Assembly: GCA_024682415.1 (NCBI GenBank)
Contig: JAIKZG010000005.1
Coordinates: forward strand, 1-64,000
Source: Prevotella sp.
GTDB lineage: Bacteria > Bacteroidota > Bacteroidia > Bacteroidales > Bacteroidaceae
DNA length: 64,000 nt
Direction: 5' to 3'
The notes beneath the pieces are model-generated. The model did no database searches and was not told where the DNA came from. It saw nothing but the letters and a program-made list of their open reading frames with translations. Numbering within the stretch: position 1 is the first letter of the stretch; the number at the start of each line of letters is the position of its first letter. Shown here in pieces: positions 24,225-35,393 of the stretch. A program made the position numbers and the translations under genes.

Positions 24225-26723
24225 TTATCTCACGATAATCTTCTTTCCATTATGGATATAGATACCTCTCTGCTGTGGTTTGCCATTGAGTTTAGCTCCC
24301 TGCAAAGTGTACCATGCGTTATCCTTCACTGTCTCTTTTTCAGCGACAGTTTCTGAAATGCCGCTCGTCAAAGTTGCGCGGGTTAATGCTGTATTAGTAA
24401 TTTTAATGTGACCGATTACAGCCTCAAGCCATGCGCCGCTATTACCCTGAGCATCGGCTACAGGAGTCCAGCGGAAATGATAATAACCAGTTGTAGGAGC
24501 GTTAAACACAACTCTGCCTACACTTGAACCAGCTGTAGACGCAGAAAGATTGCGATCTACATTCTTATCACAACGGATAATCTGCGAACCGATTACCTTG
24601 TTGCTTGCATCGAGCACCTCACACTTCATGTAAGGAGTGCCCTGCCAAGCTACAGCATTATATGTGAGATAATAGCTTCCTGCAAGAAGTGTCATTCCAC
24701 AACCACCCACATTACCATATTCAGCGTATCCACGCTTTGAAGCGTCGCTCTGTCTGATATAAAGACCGTAAGTGAAGTCGCCACCGCCATTAAATTTGAA
24801 TATTCTCGGACCTATGCCTGCTTCGCCGGCAGCAACAGTCTGATTTGCATCAACGATAGTCCAGCCTTTAGGAACAGTGTTCTCTTTGCTGAATACCAAT
24901 GGATTGCCCTGAGAATAGAATCCTACGTTGCCGACAACCACTTCCTGCCAGTCGCCCTTATTGCCTTGTTCATCGGCAACAGGAGTAAGACGCAGACGAT
25001 AGTCGCCCTTTTCTATTGCGTAGAAACTGAAGCAAACGTTTGTAGTACCAGTGATTTTGCCACCCTTGCGGTTTAGATTTTTGCTGCACTTTACAATTCT
25101 ATTGGCAAGCACCTTGCCACTCGGAGTAATAATCTCACATTTGAGGTAAGGATTACCTGTCCAGGCAGCAACATTGAAGTTTACAAGATAGTTGCCAAAA
25201 CCAAGGAATAGGTTGTTGCCGCTTGCGCTGCCATACTCAGCATATCCGTCCTTGTTGGCAGAGATTGTGCGAATGTAAAGTCCGGTAGTGAAATCGCTAC
25301 CATTGTCGAATGTCATCTGGCGAGGGCCATTTCCCTTTTCGCCGGCAGTGCACACACCACCATTGTCTACCACTTTCCAGTTAGCTGGCAAATAGTTAGC
25401 CTGAGCAGAGAATGCAGGAATCATAGAATTTCCTGACGGTCCGACAAAAGGAGCAGGATTATCCGATGGCTGTGAAGGCTGAGGTTGTGGCTGCACAGGA
25501 GTATTACCTGAAGCATGAGCATAATCTTTTTTAGAATACTCATAATACCAATAGAAACATGTCTTTGCGCAAGCCTCGGTGTTTTCGCCAAAAGCAGCTT
25601 TCACATTACCAGTATTAAGATAATGATCGATGTCGAGATAATCTTCGGTGCTTGAAAGAGTCATGCTTATGTTGCCGAAATAATCCATCACGGCTTTCCA
25701 GGCATTACCCCACTTGCTGGTGCATGCTGTTCCCCATGTGCCATAATTAGAAGCTACCCACTGACCAAACTCATTATATTTGCCACTGCCAGGACGCTCC
25801 GGACTCCAGTCTATCTCACTTACGAGGATTGGCTTACTTGTAACGATAGGCACCTGACGTTTGAAGTTCTGAATAAAAGCATTGTGATTATAGCTCTTAT
25901 CACTTGCGCCATACCATCCTGGATACACGTGGACAGCATAGCCGAAATTATTGTCCTGAATAGGATTTGAGGCATAGCTCTCATATTGAGATTGATAACC
26001 TGTGCCCGGAATCCAAAGAATACCCTTGTAGCCATTTCTACGAATGATATCAACGATAGGCTGGAAATATTCCTTCAGAGCCGAAGCAGAGCCTTGTCCA
26101 TAGCGATTGTATACGTGTACAGGCTCGTTGGCAAGCTCCAACGACACGATGCCTGAATTATTCTTTATGTTAGCATTGCTTGAAACGATATTCCAAACAG
26201 TTTTAAGGTATTCCTGATAAGCATCTCCCACACGCAAGTCCTTAGGACAAACTCCAGGAGGACGAATCACAACATACAATCCATGACCGATAGCTTTCTT
26301 AGCAATAGGCCAGTAAAGTGAGTTGAGATATTTCTGCAAACGAGAAGCACTAAAACGTGAAATGTTGGCTTCGCCCGTTTCACTGCCTGTAGAAGGCTTG
26401 CCTGGGTCGTTAGTCCAACATGGGTCGAGATGCAAACGGAAAATGTTGCAATAAGACCCCTTTGCAGGAGAAGCTATGCCTGTGAAGAGCTTATCAAAAT
26501 AGTTGATACAAGCACTCACAGTGTTGTCGTTGCAGGCATATCCCCATCGATTACGATTGAAATAGGGATTAGGTGTGTCCATAACGCCATGGAGCACCAC
26601 CTTGTTGCCATACCTGTCGTTGAGCTGATTGCCTTGCACATGCAGCGGCTCAACAACTCCAAATTGTGCAAACAGCGCCGACGGCATTGCCGCTAACGCC
26701 AGTGCGAATAAAAAATTCTTCAT
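24225..26723 (-). CDS. Secreted GH5-type glycoside hydrolase with two C-terminal modules
   Basis: 832 residues: signal peptide 1-19 (ALAAMPSALFA), then a GH5-like (beta/alpha)8 catalytic domain to about residue 405. The probable acid/base is Glu200 in SLELANEP and the nucleophile Glu303 in ILVSEIDW, with the substrate-binding HVYP at 265. A Pro/Gln linker (VQPQPQPSQPSDNP) leads to two homologous modules, about 445-605 and 606-775, each with GPR, (F/D)FT.GLYIR, GYAEYG and LTPVAD/WTPVAD; these are probably carbohydrate-binding. The tail (AWYTLQGAKLNGKP, GIYIHNGKKIIVR) resembles a type IX secretion sorting tail. Likely substrate is a beta-glucan or mannan; the subfamily cannot be fixed by eye. 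Confidence 0.88.
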   Translation of the reverse strand: MKNFLFALALAAMPSALFAQFGVVEPLHVQGNQLNDRYGNKVVLHGVMDTPNPYFNRNRWGYACNDNTVSACINYFDKLFTGIASPAKGSYCNIFRLHLDPCWTNDPGKPSTGSETGEANISRFSASRLQKYLNSLYWPIAKKAIGHGLYVVIRPPGVCPKDLRVGDAYQEYLKTVWNIVSSNANIKNNSGIVSLELANEPVHVYNRYGQGSASALKEYFQPIVDIIRRNGYKGILWIPGTGYQSQYESYASNPIQDNNFGYAVHVYPGWYGASDKSYNHNAFIQNFKRQVPIVTSKPILVSEIDWSPERPGSGKYNEFGQWVASNYGTWGTACTSKWGNAWKAVMDYFGNISMTLSSTEDYLDIDHYLNTGNVKAAFGENTEACAKTCFYWYYEYSKKDYAHASGNTPVQPQPQPSQPSDNPAPFVGPSGNSMIPAFSAQANYLPANWKVVDNGGVCTAGEKGNGPRQMTFDNGSDFTTGLYIRTISANKDGYAEYGSASGNNLFLGFGNYLVNFNVAAWTGNPYLKCEIITPSGKVLANRIVKCSKNLNRKGGKITGTTNVCFSFYAIEKGDYRLRLTPVADEQGNKGDWQEVVVGNVGFYSQGNPLVFSKENTVPKGWTIVDANQTVAAGEAGIGPRIFKFNGGGDFTYGLYIRQSDASKRGYAEYGNVGGCGMTLLAGSYYLTYNAVAWQGTPYMKCEVLDASNKVIGSQIIRCDKNVDRNLSASTAGSSVGRVVFNAPTTGYYHFRWTPVADAQGNSGAWLEAVIGHIKITNTALTRATLTSGISETVAEKETVKDNAWYTLQGAKLNGKPQQRGIYIHNGKKIIVR

Positions 26724-26763
26724 TTTTTGGTTGTTTTGTTTTTAAAAATGTTTTTAGTCGCAC

Positions 26764-26796
26764 CAAATGTAAGCAAACAAGTATATTAAATGCAAA
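26764..26796 (-). promoter_or_regulatory. Promoter of the GH5 gene
   Basis: Minus strand TTTG (26796-26793), a 21-base spacer and TACATTTG (26771-26764), 40 bases before the ATG. Confidence 0.65.
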
Positions 26797-26862
26797 TAAA
26801 TAAGTATCAAAAACTTATCGCCATGTTACATACTTACACAAAATTAAATATATGTAACAAAT

Positions 26863-27789
26863 TCAACGTTTACGAGGAAACATTTTTCGCACTCTGACAA
26901 GAGCTTTACTAATACCTGGAGCTGCAATAATAAATGTAACCGCAAGAATAATAAGCACAATACCGACAGCAAGACGCAATGTCAATGGCTCATCAAACAA
27001 GGTACACGCAATAGCGACTGCCGTTACAGGCTCCAATGCACCGAGGATGGCAACTGGCGTGCTTCCTATACGCTGAATTGCGGCACTTGTAGCGATAAGA
27101 CTTAAAGCTGTCGGGAAAAAAGCGAGACAGATTACATCAACCCACAAAATCCAGTTGTTATTAAGAATATCAATAAAACGTAATTCAAACTTCGGAAGGA
27201 ACATTAATATGCCAAACAATATGACATAGAAAGTAAGTTTCAATGTCGGTATCTCCTTCAATCTCTGACGACTGCACGCAACCAGATATACAGCATAAAG
27301 CAATGCTGATAAAAATACGATGGAAACACCCGTCAAGCTCAAGGTTTCACCATCTTTCCCTCGATACAACAAAGCTATACCCGACATTGCAAGAAGAATA
27401 CAGAAAATCGTGAAGATGGAGATTTTTTCCTTATAGACAAACGCCATTATCACAGCAGTGAGAATAGGATAAACAAACAGCAATGTAGACGCGATAGAAG
27501 CACCGATATAACTATAAGCAACATAAAGAGTAAGCGAAGAGCCTGCCATGGCAAAACCCATTAACATCAATGGAATAAATTGATTTCTACGGATAGCGAA
27601 ACTTCGTCCTCTTGCCATCATCATAATAGCAATCATGGGGATAGCGAAAAAATAACGAAAGGCAAGAACTCCATAAGTGCTGATACCTGCTTTCATAAGC
27701 GGTAAGACGAACAAAGGATTCATGCCATAGCTTGCTGCGGCAAATGCTCCGAATGCATAGCCCAAAATTGATGATTTGTTTGTTTGCAC
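26863..27789 (-). CDS. EamA/DMT-family transporter
   Basis: 308 residues with ten hydrophobic segments in two EamA repeats (SYGMNPLFVLPLMKAGIS at the start; SLIATSAAIQRIGSTPVAIL and GALEPVTAVAIACTLFDEPL in the second half). Members export metabolites or drugs; no substrate is predictable. It stands alone between the GH5 promoter region and the ATP synthase terminator. The C-terminus is basic (RVRKMFPRKR), as expected for a cytoplasmic end. Confidence 0.88.
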   Translation of the reverse strand: MQTNKSSILGYAFGAFAAASYGMNPLFVLPLMKAGISTYGVLAFRYFFAIPMIAIMMMARGRSFAIRRNQFIPLMLMGFAMAGSSLTLYVAYSYIGASIASTLLFVYPILTAVIMAFVYKEKISIFTIFCILLAMSGIALLYRGKDGETLSLTGVSIVFLSALLYAVYLVACSRQRLKEIPTLKLTFYVILFGILMFLPKFELRFIDILNNNWILWVDVICLAFFPTALSLIATSAAIQRIGSTPVAILGALEPVTAVAIACTLFDEPLTLRLAVGIVLIILAVTFIIAAPGISKALVRVRKMFPRKR

Positions 27790-27801
27790 GATTTTAAAAC
27801 G

Positions 27802-27869
27802 AAAAAAATAGTGAATAGTTTATATTAAGCAAACAAATATTATTTACTTGTATATAAAACTATTCACTA
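27802..27869 (-). terminator. Terminator of the ATP synthase operon
   Basis: 13-bp perfect inverted repeat TAGTGAATAGTTT (27809-27821) with 27857-27869, 35-base loop. On the minus strand it ends in a run of seven T. It lies 22 bases after the atpG stop. Confidence 0.75.
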
Positions 27870-27891
27870 CTTTTATTATAAGTGGTTTGTT

Positions 27892-28860
27892 TTAGTTGTT
27901 TACATTTCCGCCTGCAAGGTCAAGCAATTCATTTGTAATCGCTTGCTGACGGCTCTTGTTGAATTCCAAGTTAAGTGAACGCAATATCTCATCTGCATTA
28001 TCTGTTGCAGTCTGCATGGCTACCATACGTGCCGCATGTTCGCTTGCCTGACTATCGAGAAGCGCTGTGTAGACCATAAGATGAAGTTGTTTCGGAATAA
28101 GACTGCCGAGAACTGTTCTTACATCCGGCTCAACAATAAAATTGTCGTGCAATGGAACTAATTTCTCTGATTTCTTTTCCTCTTCATCATGTTTCTTGCG
28201 AAGATATTCCTGCGCTTTGAGTGTCGCTATATTAGAAGATAAATCACGGTCGTTATCACTTCCTATTTCGGTAGAAAGATCTATCGGAAGGAATGTGCGA
28301 CGAGTAAGTATCTGCGAGCCGGCACTCCTGAAATGATGATATATCAACTCAATCTTATCAAGTTCTCCACTCTTATACTTATTACCCAATTCAATGGCAA
28401 TCTCACGACATTTAGCAGCATTAGGTTTATCTGCAACGTCATCAAATGTGCCGGCAATAGGCAATCCAAGCTTATTCACCTGCTCTGCTATTTTGCGTCC
28501 GATGGGATATATCAAGAAGTCGTTTATGCCTTGCTCTCTGTATTCAGCGACAACATTTTTCAACATCTTGGTAATATTCACATTAAACGCTCCACAAAGA
28601 GAGCTATTGGAAGAGAAGACGACAAGAGCAACTCTTTTAATTTCACTATGCGCTGCATCATAAGGACTCTGCACGTCAGGCTCAGAAGCAAGAAATGATT
28701 TCAGAATATGCTCCAGACTATTTTCATAAGGCAACATATTCTCAATCATTACCTGAGCATGATGCAGCTTTGAGGATGCCACCATCTTCATAGCACTCGT
28801 AATTTTACGCGTGCTATTGACACTGGCTATTCTCGTCTTTATTTCTTTTAATGATGGCAT
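27892..28860 (-). CDS. atpG: ATP synthase F1 gamma subunit
   Basis: 322 residues. The N-terminal helix PSLKEIKTRIASVNSTRKIT with SAMKMVASSKL and the C-terminal helix RMVAMQTATDNADEILRSLN with EFNKSRQQAITNEL form the rotor coiled coil. The middle has an extra charged stretch (residues about 215-235, KKHDEEEKKSEKL), so the protein is longer than the usual 285-290. It is the last gene of the operon; 9 bases separate it from atpA. Confidence 0.96.
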   Translation of the reverse strand: MPSLKEIKTRIASVNSTRKITSAMKMVASSKLHHAQVMIENMLPYENSLEHILKSFLASEPDVQSPYDAAHSEIKRVALVVFSSNSSLCGAFNVNITKMLKNVVAEYREQGINDFLIYPIGRKIAEQVNKLGLPIAGTFDDVADKPNAAKCREIAIELGNKYKSGELDKIELIYHHFRSAGSQILTRRTFLPIDLSTEIGSDNDRDLSSNIATLKAQEYLRKKHDEEEKKSEKLVPLHDNFIVEPDVRTVLGSLIPKQLHLMVYTALLDSQASEHAARMVAMQTATDNADEILRSLNLEFNKSRQQAITNELLDLAGGNVNN

Positions 28861-28869
28861 AGGCTTATT

Positions 28870-30453
28870 TTATTTGTATTGGCCGGCAATACCCGCCATA
28901 ACTTCCTCAATTGTTTTTGTTGCTTCATCGGTAAGCTTGCCTTCCGCAAGAGTCGCGATAACATCAGCATGAGAATTACGCATCTGCTCAAGGAACTGAT
29001 CCTGGCAATTTCTAACCTCGGTAACAGGAACATCGTGCATCAATCCATGCGTTCCACAATAAAGGATGGCAATCTGTTCTCCTACAGGCATAGGACTATA
29101 CTGAGGCTGAATAAGAAGCTGATTGTTCTTACGACCACGGTCAATAGTCATAGCAGTAACAGGATCCATATCACTTGAGAACTTAGAGAATGCCTCAAGC
29201 TCACGATACTGAGCCATATCAATCTTCAACGTACCGGCAACTTTCTTCATACTCTTAATCTGAGCAGAGCCACCTACACGGCTAACCGAAATACCGACAT
29301 TGATTGCAGGACGGAAACCTTGGTTGAACAAATTTGACTCCAAATATATCTGACCATCAGTAATAGAAATCACATTGGTAGGAATATAAGCAGACACGTC
29401 GCCAGCCTGTGTTTCAATGATAGGCAAAGCAGTAAGCGAACCGCCACCCTTTACATGTCCTTTCATACACTCTGGCAAATCGTTCATCTGTTCAGCCACT
29501 TCCTGTTGATCGTTTATACGCGCTGCGCGCTCAAGCAGACGAGAATGAAGATAGAACACATCACCTGGGTAAGCTTCACGACCGGAAGGACGACGAAGAA
29601 TAAGCGAAACCTCACGATAAGCAACAGCCTGCTTACTCAAATCATCGTAAACTACCAAAGCAGAATATCCACGATCGCGGAAATACTCACCAATAGCAGC
29701 TCCAGCGAATGGTGCGTAATACTGCATTGCGGCAGGATCTGCAGCTGTAGCAGATACCACGATAGTATAAGGCATTGCTCCATGCTCTTTCAAATTCTGA
29801 ACAAGAGCTGCCACGGTAGATGCTTTCTGACCGATTGCGACATAAATACAATATACAGGATTACCAGCCTCATAGAAGCTCTTCTGATTGATGATTGTAT
29901 CAACGGCAATCGCTGTTTTTCCAGTCTGACGATCACCAATGATAAGCTCACGCTGACCACGACCGATTGGAATCATTGAGTCAACAGACTTCAAACCTGT
30001 CTGTAAAGGTTCCTTTACCGGCTGACGATAAATCACACCAGGAGCCTTACGGTCAAGAGGCATTTCAAAGGCATCAGACAAATCTATATCACCTTTACCA
30101 TCGATAGCCTCACCAAGAGGATTGATTACACGTCCAAGCATATTGTCGTTTACACGAATAGACGCAATACGCTTTGTACGTTTTACAACCATTCCCTCCT
30201 TAATGCCAGCAGTAGAACCCAAAAGAATACAACCGACGTTGTCTTCCTCCAAATTCATGACGATAGCCATAGTACCGTTCTCAAACTCCAACAATTCGTT
30301 AGCCTCAGCATTACGCAGACCATAGATACGGGCAGCACCATCACTGACTGTAAGCACAGTGCCGACTTCCTCGAAATCCTCGTCAGACGTAACACCTTGC
30401 AATTGCTTGAGAAGTATTTCCGATACCTCGCTTGGTTTTATTTTTTCTGACAT
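28870..30453 (-). CDS. atpA: ATP synthase F1 alpha subunit
   Basis: 527 residues with the P-loop [11 protein letters not shown] (about residue 170), the alpha signature [17 protein letters not shown] and the Arg region near its C-terminal side. It forms the non-catalytic nucleotide sites of the F1 hexamer. It lies 15 bases after atpH within the operon. Confidence 0.97.
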   Translation of the reverse strand: MSEKIKPSEVSEILLKQLQGVTSDEDFEEVGTVLTVSDGAARIYGLRNAEANELLEFENGTMAIVMNLEEDNVGCILLGSTAGIKEGMVVKRTKRIASIRVNDNMLGRVINPLGEAIDGKGDIDLSDAFEMPLDRKAPGVIYRQPVKEPLQTGLKSVDSMIPIGRGQRELIIGDRQTGKTAIAVDTIINQKSFYEAGNPVYCIYVAIGQKASTVAALVQNLKEHGAMPYTIVVSATAADPAAMQYYAPFAGAAIGEYFRDRGYSALVVYDDLSKQAVAYREVSLILRRPSGREAYPGDVFYLHSRLLERAARINDQQEVAEQMNDLPECMKGHVKGGGSLTALPIIETQAGDVSAYIPTNVISITDGQIYLESNLFNQGFRPAINVGISVSRVGGSAQIKSMKKVAGTLKIDMAQYRELEAFSKFSSDMDPVTAMTIDRGRKNNQLLIQPQYSPMPVGEQIAILYCGTHGLMHDVPVTEVRNCQDQFLEQMRNSHADVIATLAEGKLTDEATKTIEEVMAGIAGQYK

Positions 30454-30468
30454 ATTTTCTAACGTTGT

Positions 30469-31005
30469 TTACTTATTTAACTGTTTCAGTATATCATTGA
30501 GCTGACGTTTGACACTCATATCCAGACGATACGTGTCATACTCCAAGACAAACCCGCCCACCAAAGACGGATCTACCTCAGTCTGAAACTCAACGACCGC
30601 ATTTGTTTTGCTTGCCACCATCTGCTTCATCTTTTCCTCAACTTGAGAATTTACAGTTGAAGCAGTGATGAGTTTACCATGAATGACGTTCTTCTGCTTT
30701 CTATAAAGAGAAATATAAGAGTTAGCCACAAACTGCAAGGCAAACTCCCTGCCTTCACGAACAACAAGGGAAATAAACCTTTTGGTCAGGTCGGAGACAT
30801 TACTGCCACAGGCGCAGACCAAGATATTTTCCTTTTTATCCTTGGCAAGCATCGGATTTTCAATGACGCGACGCAACTGTGGCACTTCTATATAACTTTG
30901 CGCCAAAGAATGCATCTCGCCATAGACCTTATCCTCCGTTTTCGCCGCAATTGCCCCATTGAGTAGAGCGCGAGCATAGCGAACCGAAATTACGCCTAAA
31001 TCCAT
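30469..31005 (-). CDS. atpH: ATP synthase F1 delta subunit
   Basis: 178 residues with the OSCP/delta plan: helical N-terminal domain (SVRYARALLNGAIAAKTEDK) and C-terminal region (ELQTEVDPSLVGGFVLEYDT-like; here FQTEVDPSLVGGFVLEYD) binding the b stalk. It joins F1 to the peripheral stalk. It is spaced 12 bases from atpF. Confidence 0.94.
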   Translation of the reverse strand: MDLGVISVRYARALLNGAIAAKTEDKVYGEMHSLAQSYIEVPQLRRVIENPMLAKDKKENILVCACGSNVSDLTKRFISLVVREGREFALQFVANSYISLYRKQKNVIHGKLITASTVNSQVEEKMKQMVASKTNAVVEFQTEVDPSLVGGFVLEYDTYRLDMSVKRQLNDILKQLNK

Positions 31006-31017
31006 AACTATTATATT

Positions 31018-31554
31018 TTACTTATTCTCTTTATTTTCGCCAGAACTGGCAGAAACTTCATCCAACAAGCGATCAATAAGTTCCATCTGCTTAGCATCTG
31101 TTGCAAGATTCTGACGCAATATTTTAGATGCTATTTCAACAGACAGCTTCGATACCTGTTTGCGAATTTCGCTCACGGCATTAGCCTTTTCTGACTCTAT
31201 CTCAGCCTTAGCGTCCGCTATAATACGCGCGCCTTCTTCACGGGCTTTATCCTGAGCTTTCTCCACAATTTTTTCACGCGTCGCCTGAGCCTCTTTCAGA
31301 ATCTGGCTCTGCTGTTCGCGTGCTTCTTTCAATAAAGCTTCACTTTCCTGTTTAATATTGGCAATTTTCTCATTTGCCTCTCGCGCTTTCTCCAGACTGT
31401 CGTCAATATAAGCCTTACGATCCTCCACCATTTTCGTGATAGCAGGAAAGCCAAACTTAGCAAGGACAAAGAAAATTATGAGAAATGCCAACAGCATCCA
31501 GAACAAGAGTCCCAGATCAGGTGTGAGTATAGCTGGCAAATTCTGAAAATCCAT
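31018..31554 (-). CDS. atpF: ATP synthase Fo b subunit
   Basis: 178 residues: one N-terminal membrane helix (LGLLFWMLLAFLIIFFVLAK) and a long charged coiled coil rich in Ala, Glu, Lys and Gln (residues 45-150), as in peripheral stalk b. Only one b-type gene is present, so the stalk should be a homodimer. Confidence 0.95.
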   Translation of the reverse strand: MDFQNLPAILTPDLGLLFWMLLAFLIIFFVLAKFGFPAITKMVEDRKAYIDDSLEKAREANEKIANIKQESEALLKEAREQQSQILKEAQATREKIVEKAQDKAREEGARIIADAKAEIESEKANAVSEIRKQVSKLSVEIASKILRQNLATDAKQMELIDRLLDEVSASSGENKENK

Positions 31555-31568
31555 TTCTCGAATTTTAC

Positions 31569-31808
31569 TTATTTAATAAGGAATGCACAAGCAGCTACTG
31601 CGAACAGCGCTACACCTTCAACGAATGCTGATGTAAGAATCATGTTTGTCTGAATCTTACCAGTTGCTTCAGGCTGACGAGCAATAGCATCCATAGCGCT
31701 ACCACCAATCTTGCCGATACCAATACCTGCACCTATAGTTGCAATACCTGCTCCAAGTCCACAACCAAGTTGTGCGAGACCTTCTGCTGCTAATACTAAT
31801 GAAATCAT
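31569..31808 (-). CDS. atpE: ATP synthase Fo c subunit
   Basis: 79 residues, two membrane helices joined by the polar loop ARQPEATGK. The ion-binding carboxylate is the Glu in TSAFVEGVALF. The following residues are G-V instead of the S-T of sodium-binding c subunits, and the helix-1 Gln of the sodium motif is replaced by Ile (GIGIGKIGG). By sequence this argues for proton coupling. It forms the rotor ring. Confidence 0.95.
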   Translation of the reverse strand: MISLVLAAEGLAQLGCGLGAGIATIGAGIGIGKIGGSAMDAIARQPEATGKIQTNMILTSAFVEGVALFAVAACAFLIK

Positions 31809-31877
31809 AATACGTTGATTTTTAATTTGTTATTTATATTTTTATTTAATTTCTTTTTTCGATATATAAAAAAGACC

Positions 31878-32924
31878 TTATTCTGCTTCTTCCTGATGTG
31901 CCAATCCAATGAATACAGCAGACAGGAGAGTAAACACGTATGCCTGTACGAATGCCACCAAGAGTTCGAGCAAATTCATAAAGAGAAGCATAAAAAGACT
32001 AAAGATATTCAAGCCTGCGCCAAGACCTGGTCCCAAAGTCCATCCTAAGAATATCACACATGTGAAGCTCAAAATAATGGCATGTCCTGCAAGCATATTA
32101 GCAAAAAGACGAACCATCAAGGCAAATGGCTTTGTGAATACACCGACCAACTCAATAACAGGAATAAGTGGCACTGGATAAAACTTCAAGAACAAAGGTA
32201 CTTTAGGCCAAAATATATCTTTCCAATATTCCTTATTTCCAAACACATTTACAAGAAGCATTGTGCATAAAGCCAGGAAGAATGTAATATTGATATTACC
32301 CGTCACGTTAGCTCCACCTGGAAATATTGGAATCAATCCCATAAGGTTGGTGGTGAATATGAAGAAGAACACAGTGAGCAAATACGGAGCATATTTACGA
32401 TACTCCTTACCTACACACGCCTTGATTACATCGTCATAAATAGACATAACCAACATCTCCATCATACCAACAAAACCACCTGGAGCCTCACTTGTACAAT
32501 CACGCTTCTTATACCAATGAGCGCAAGAAAGGAATACAGCTATCAGAATGAAAGCCACGATCCAAATCTGGCAAACAGCTTTTGTAATACTGAGGTCAAG
32601 AGGACGAACGACAGAGCCATCTTTCAACTTTTCATAAATTTTGCCATGCATATTCTCGTTGAAGAAATAATTTGCAGGCAATGTTTCTGCTGTACAAAAC
32701 GTCCAATGACCAGTTTCACTGCTGCGCAATATAATAGGCAAAGGAATACTCAGACTTTTGCCATTATAAGACGTGATATGCCATTCGTATGCATCCGACA
32801 AGTGTTCAAGTACTATCTCTGAGATGTTCAATTCACTGCCCGATTTCTTCGCTTCATCAGCAAAGATATTGAGCGGTAAAAACATCATCATAAAGAAAAG
32901 TAATATTGACTTGATACGATTCAT
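31878..32924 (-). CDS. atpB: ATP synthase Fo a subunit
   Basis: 348 residues, longer than the E. coli protein because of an N-terminal signal-like segment (FFMMMFLPLNIFADEAKKSG) and about 80 periplasmic residues, as is usual in Bacteroidota. The conserved Arg of the proton path is in FALMVRLFANMLAGH; the last helices are LLVAFVQAYVFTLLSAVFI. It forms the half-channels beside the c ring. Confidence 0.95.
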   Translation of the reverse strand: MNRIKSILLFFMMMFLPLNIFADEAKKSGSELNISEIVLEHLSDAYEWHITSYNGKSLSIPLPIILRSSETGHWTFCTAETLPANYFFNENMHGKIYEKLKDGSVVRPLDLSITKAVCQIWIVAFILIAVFLSCAHWYKKRDCTSEAPGGFVGMMEMLVMSIYDDVIKACVGKEYRKYAPYLLTVFFFIFTTNLMGLIPIFPGGANVTGNINITFFLALCTMLLVNVFGNKEYWKDIFWPKVPLFLKFYPVPLIPVIELVGVFTKPFALMVRLFANMLAGHAIILSFTCVIFLGWTLGPGLGAGLNIFSLFMLLFMNLLELLVAFVQAYVFTLLSAVFIGLAHQEEAE

Positions 32925-32957
32925 TATCTAAAATATTATAGTTCTTTTTAAAAAGGA

Positions 32958-33353
32958 TTACTGCTGTCTTGCAATGCGCGCGAAATAGATTGAATGAAAG
33001 CCGATCATAACCAAGTAATAAATCATAAAGACTATTACATAAGTAAACATTGCGTCACGACCTACAAACAAATAACATCCAAACATTGTGGAAAGTGCCA
33101 ATAATAGTCTAAATCCGGAAGTTACGGAATATAACGTAGTCTGCATATCAGAATGCTTTGTTATGACCCAACGCCAAAGCAAAGCAAAAGTAACGACCAA
33201 AACCGCACTGAATATAGCACTGACTAAAATAGGTGCTGTTAGTTCCCATTCTGGATGTAATCGTCCGATAAGAGTAGTTACAGCACTCATTATAAAGATC
33301 AGAACCAATCCTAAAATGACATAACCACGGGCTGTATTATTTGCGTCAATCAT
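32958..33353 (-). CDS. ATP synthase-associated membrane protein (AtpI-position)
   Basis: 131 residues from ATG 33353, which overlaps the atpC stop as ATGA; the longer frame is rejected. Four membrane helices are visible (YVILGLVLIFIMSAVTTLIG, ILVSAIFSAVLVVTFALLW, FRLLLALSTMFGCYLFV, MFTYVIVFMIYYLVMIGFHS). It lies between atpC and atpB, where Bacteroidota keep a small hydrophobic gene comparable to atpI, which helps c-ring assembly elsewhere. The role is inferred from position. Confidence 0.8.
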   Translation of the reverse strand: MIDANNTARGYVILGLVLIFIMSAVTTLIGRLHPEWELTAPILVSAIFSAVLVVTFALLWRWVITKHSDMQTTLYSVTSGFRLLLALSTMFGCYLFVGRDAMFTYVIVFMIYYLVMIGFHSIYFARIARQQ

Positions 33354-33592
33354 ACTTCTACACAAATGCAAACATCATTCTTTTTGACTTCAACAAAACC
33401 GCCTAAGACCTGAAGCACCTGACGTTCACCACCTTCTTTATTATACTCTACATTTCCTTTTTCAAGAGAAGAAATAATAGGAGCATGATTATTAAGAATT
33501 TCAAAACGACCAGAAGTGCCAGGCACTACAAGACTTTCAACGTTGCCATCAAAAATCACCTTTTCAGGAGAAACTATTCTTAATTTTAACAT
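33350..33592 (-). CDS. atpC: ATP synthase F1 epsilon subunit, short form
   Basis: 80 residues from ATG 33592 (a TTG at 33607 is the only upstream alternative). The N-terminal beta-sandwich is present (LRIVSPEKVIFDGNVESLVV, FEILNNHAPIISSL), but the inhibitory C-terminal helical hairpin of E. coli epsilon is absent. Short epsilon subunits are usual in Bacteroidota and imply other control of ATP hydrolysis. Confidence 0.93.
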   Translation of the reverse strand: MLKLRIVSPEKVIFDGNVESLVVPGTSGRFEILNNHAPIISSLEKGNVEYNKEGGERQVLQVLGGFVEVKKNDVCICVEV

Positions 33593-33628
33593 TTTCTTAA
33601 TACCCAAGTGTTATAAAGAACGACATCT

Positions 33629-35161
<1,533 letters not shown>

Positions 35162-35241
35162 TTAAATATTTATAAGTTTTTATTAGATAAAGGTAGGTTT
35201 TTCTATACGCCTACGTCTATCGTTTTATACGAATTTGTAAG

Positions 35242-35273
35242 CAAATATATTATTTTCTCGTGAGTGCGACAAA
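35242..35273 (-). promoter_or_regulatory. Promoter of the ATP synthase operon
   Basis: Minus strand TTTG (35273-35270), a 20-base spacer and TATATTTG (35249-35242). The predicted start near 35235 gives a leader of about 80 bases. Confidence 0.7.
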
Positions 35274-35364
35274 AAAAGAATGTTTATTTTTGTAAATTAT
35301 TAGCCACCAAACCTTAATTCGACTAACAATATGTATCATTGAACACTCACGAGAAATAATATAT
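35245..35364. repeat. Long inverted repeat over the atpD promoter
   Basis: Arms 35245-35266 and 35344-35364 match over 21 of 22 positions (one single-base gap), separated by about 77 bases. The core word CTCGTGAGTG/CACTCACGAG is unlike a terminator because no U-tract follows. One arm fills the space between the -33 and -7 boxes of the atpD promoter, suggesting an operator pair or a small mobile element. Confidence 0.7.
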
Positions 35365-35393
35365 GTAAGATATATTTATATAGAAAAGATCAC

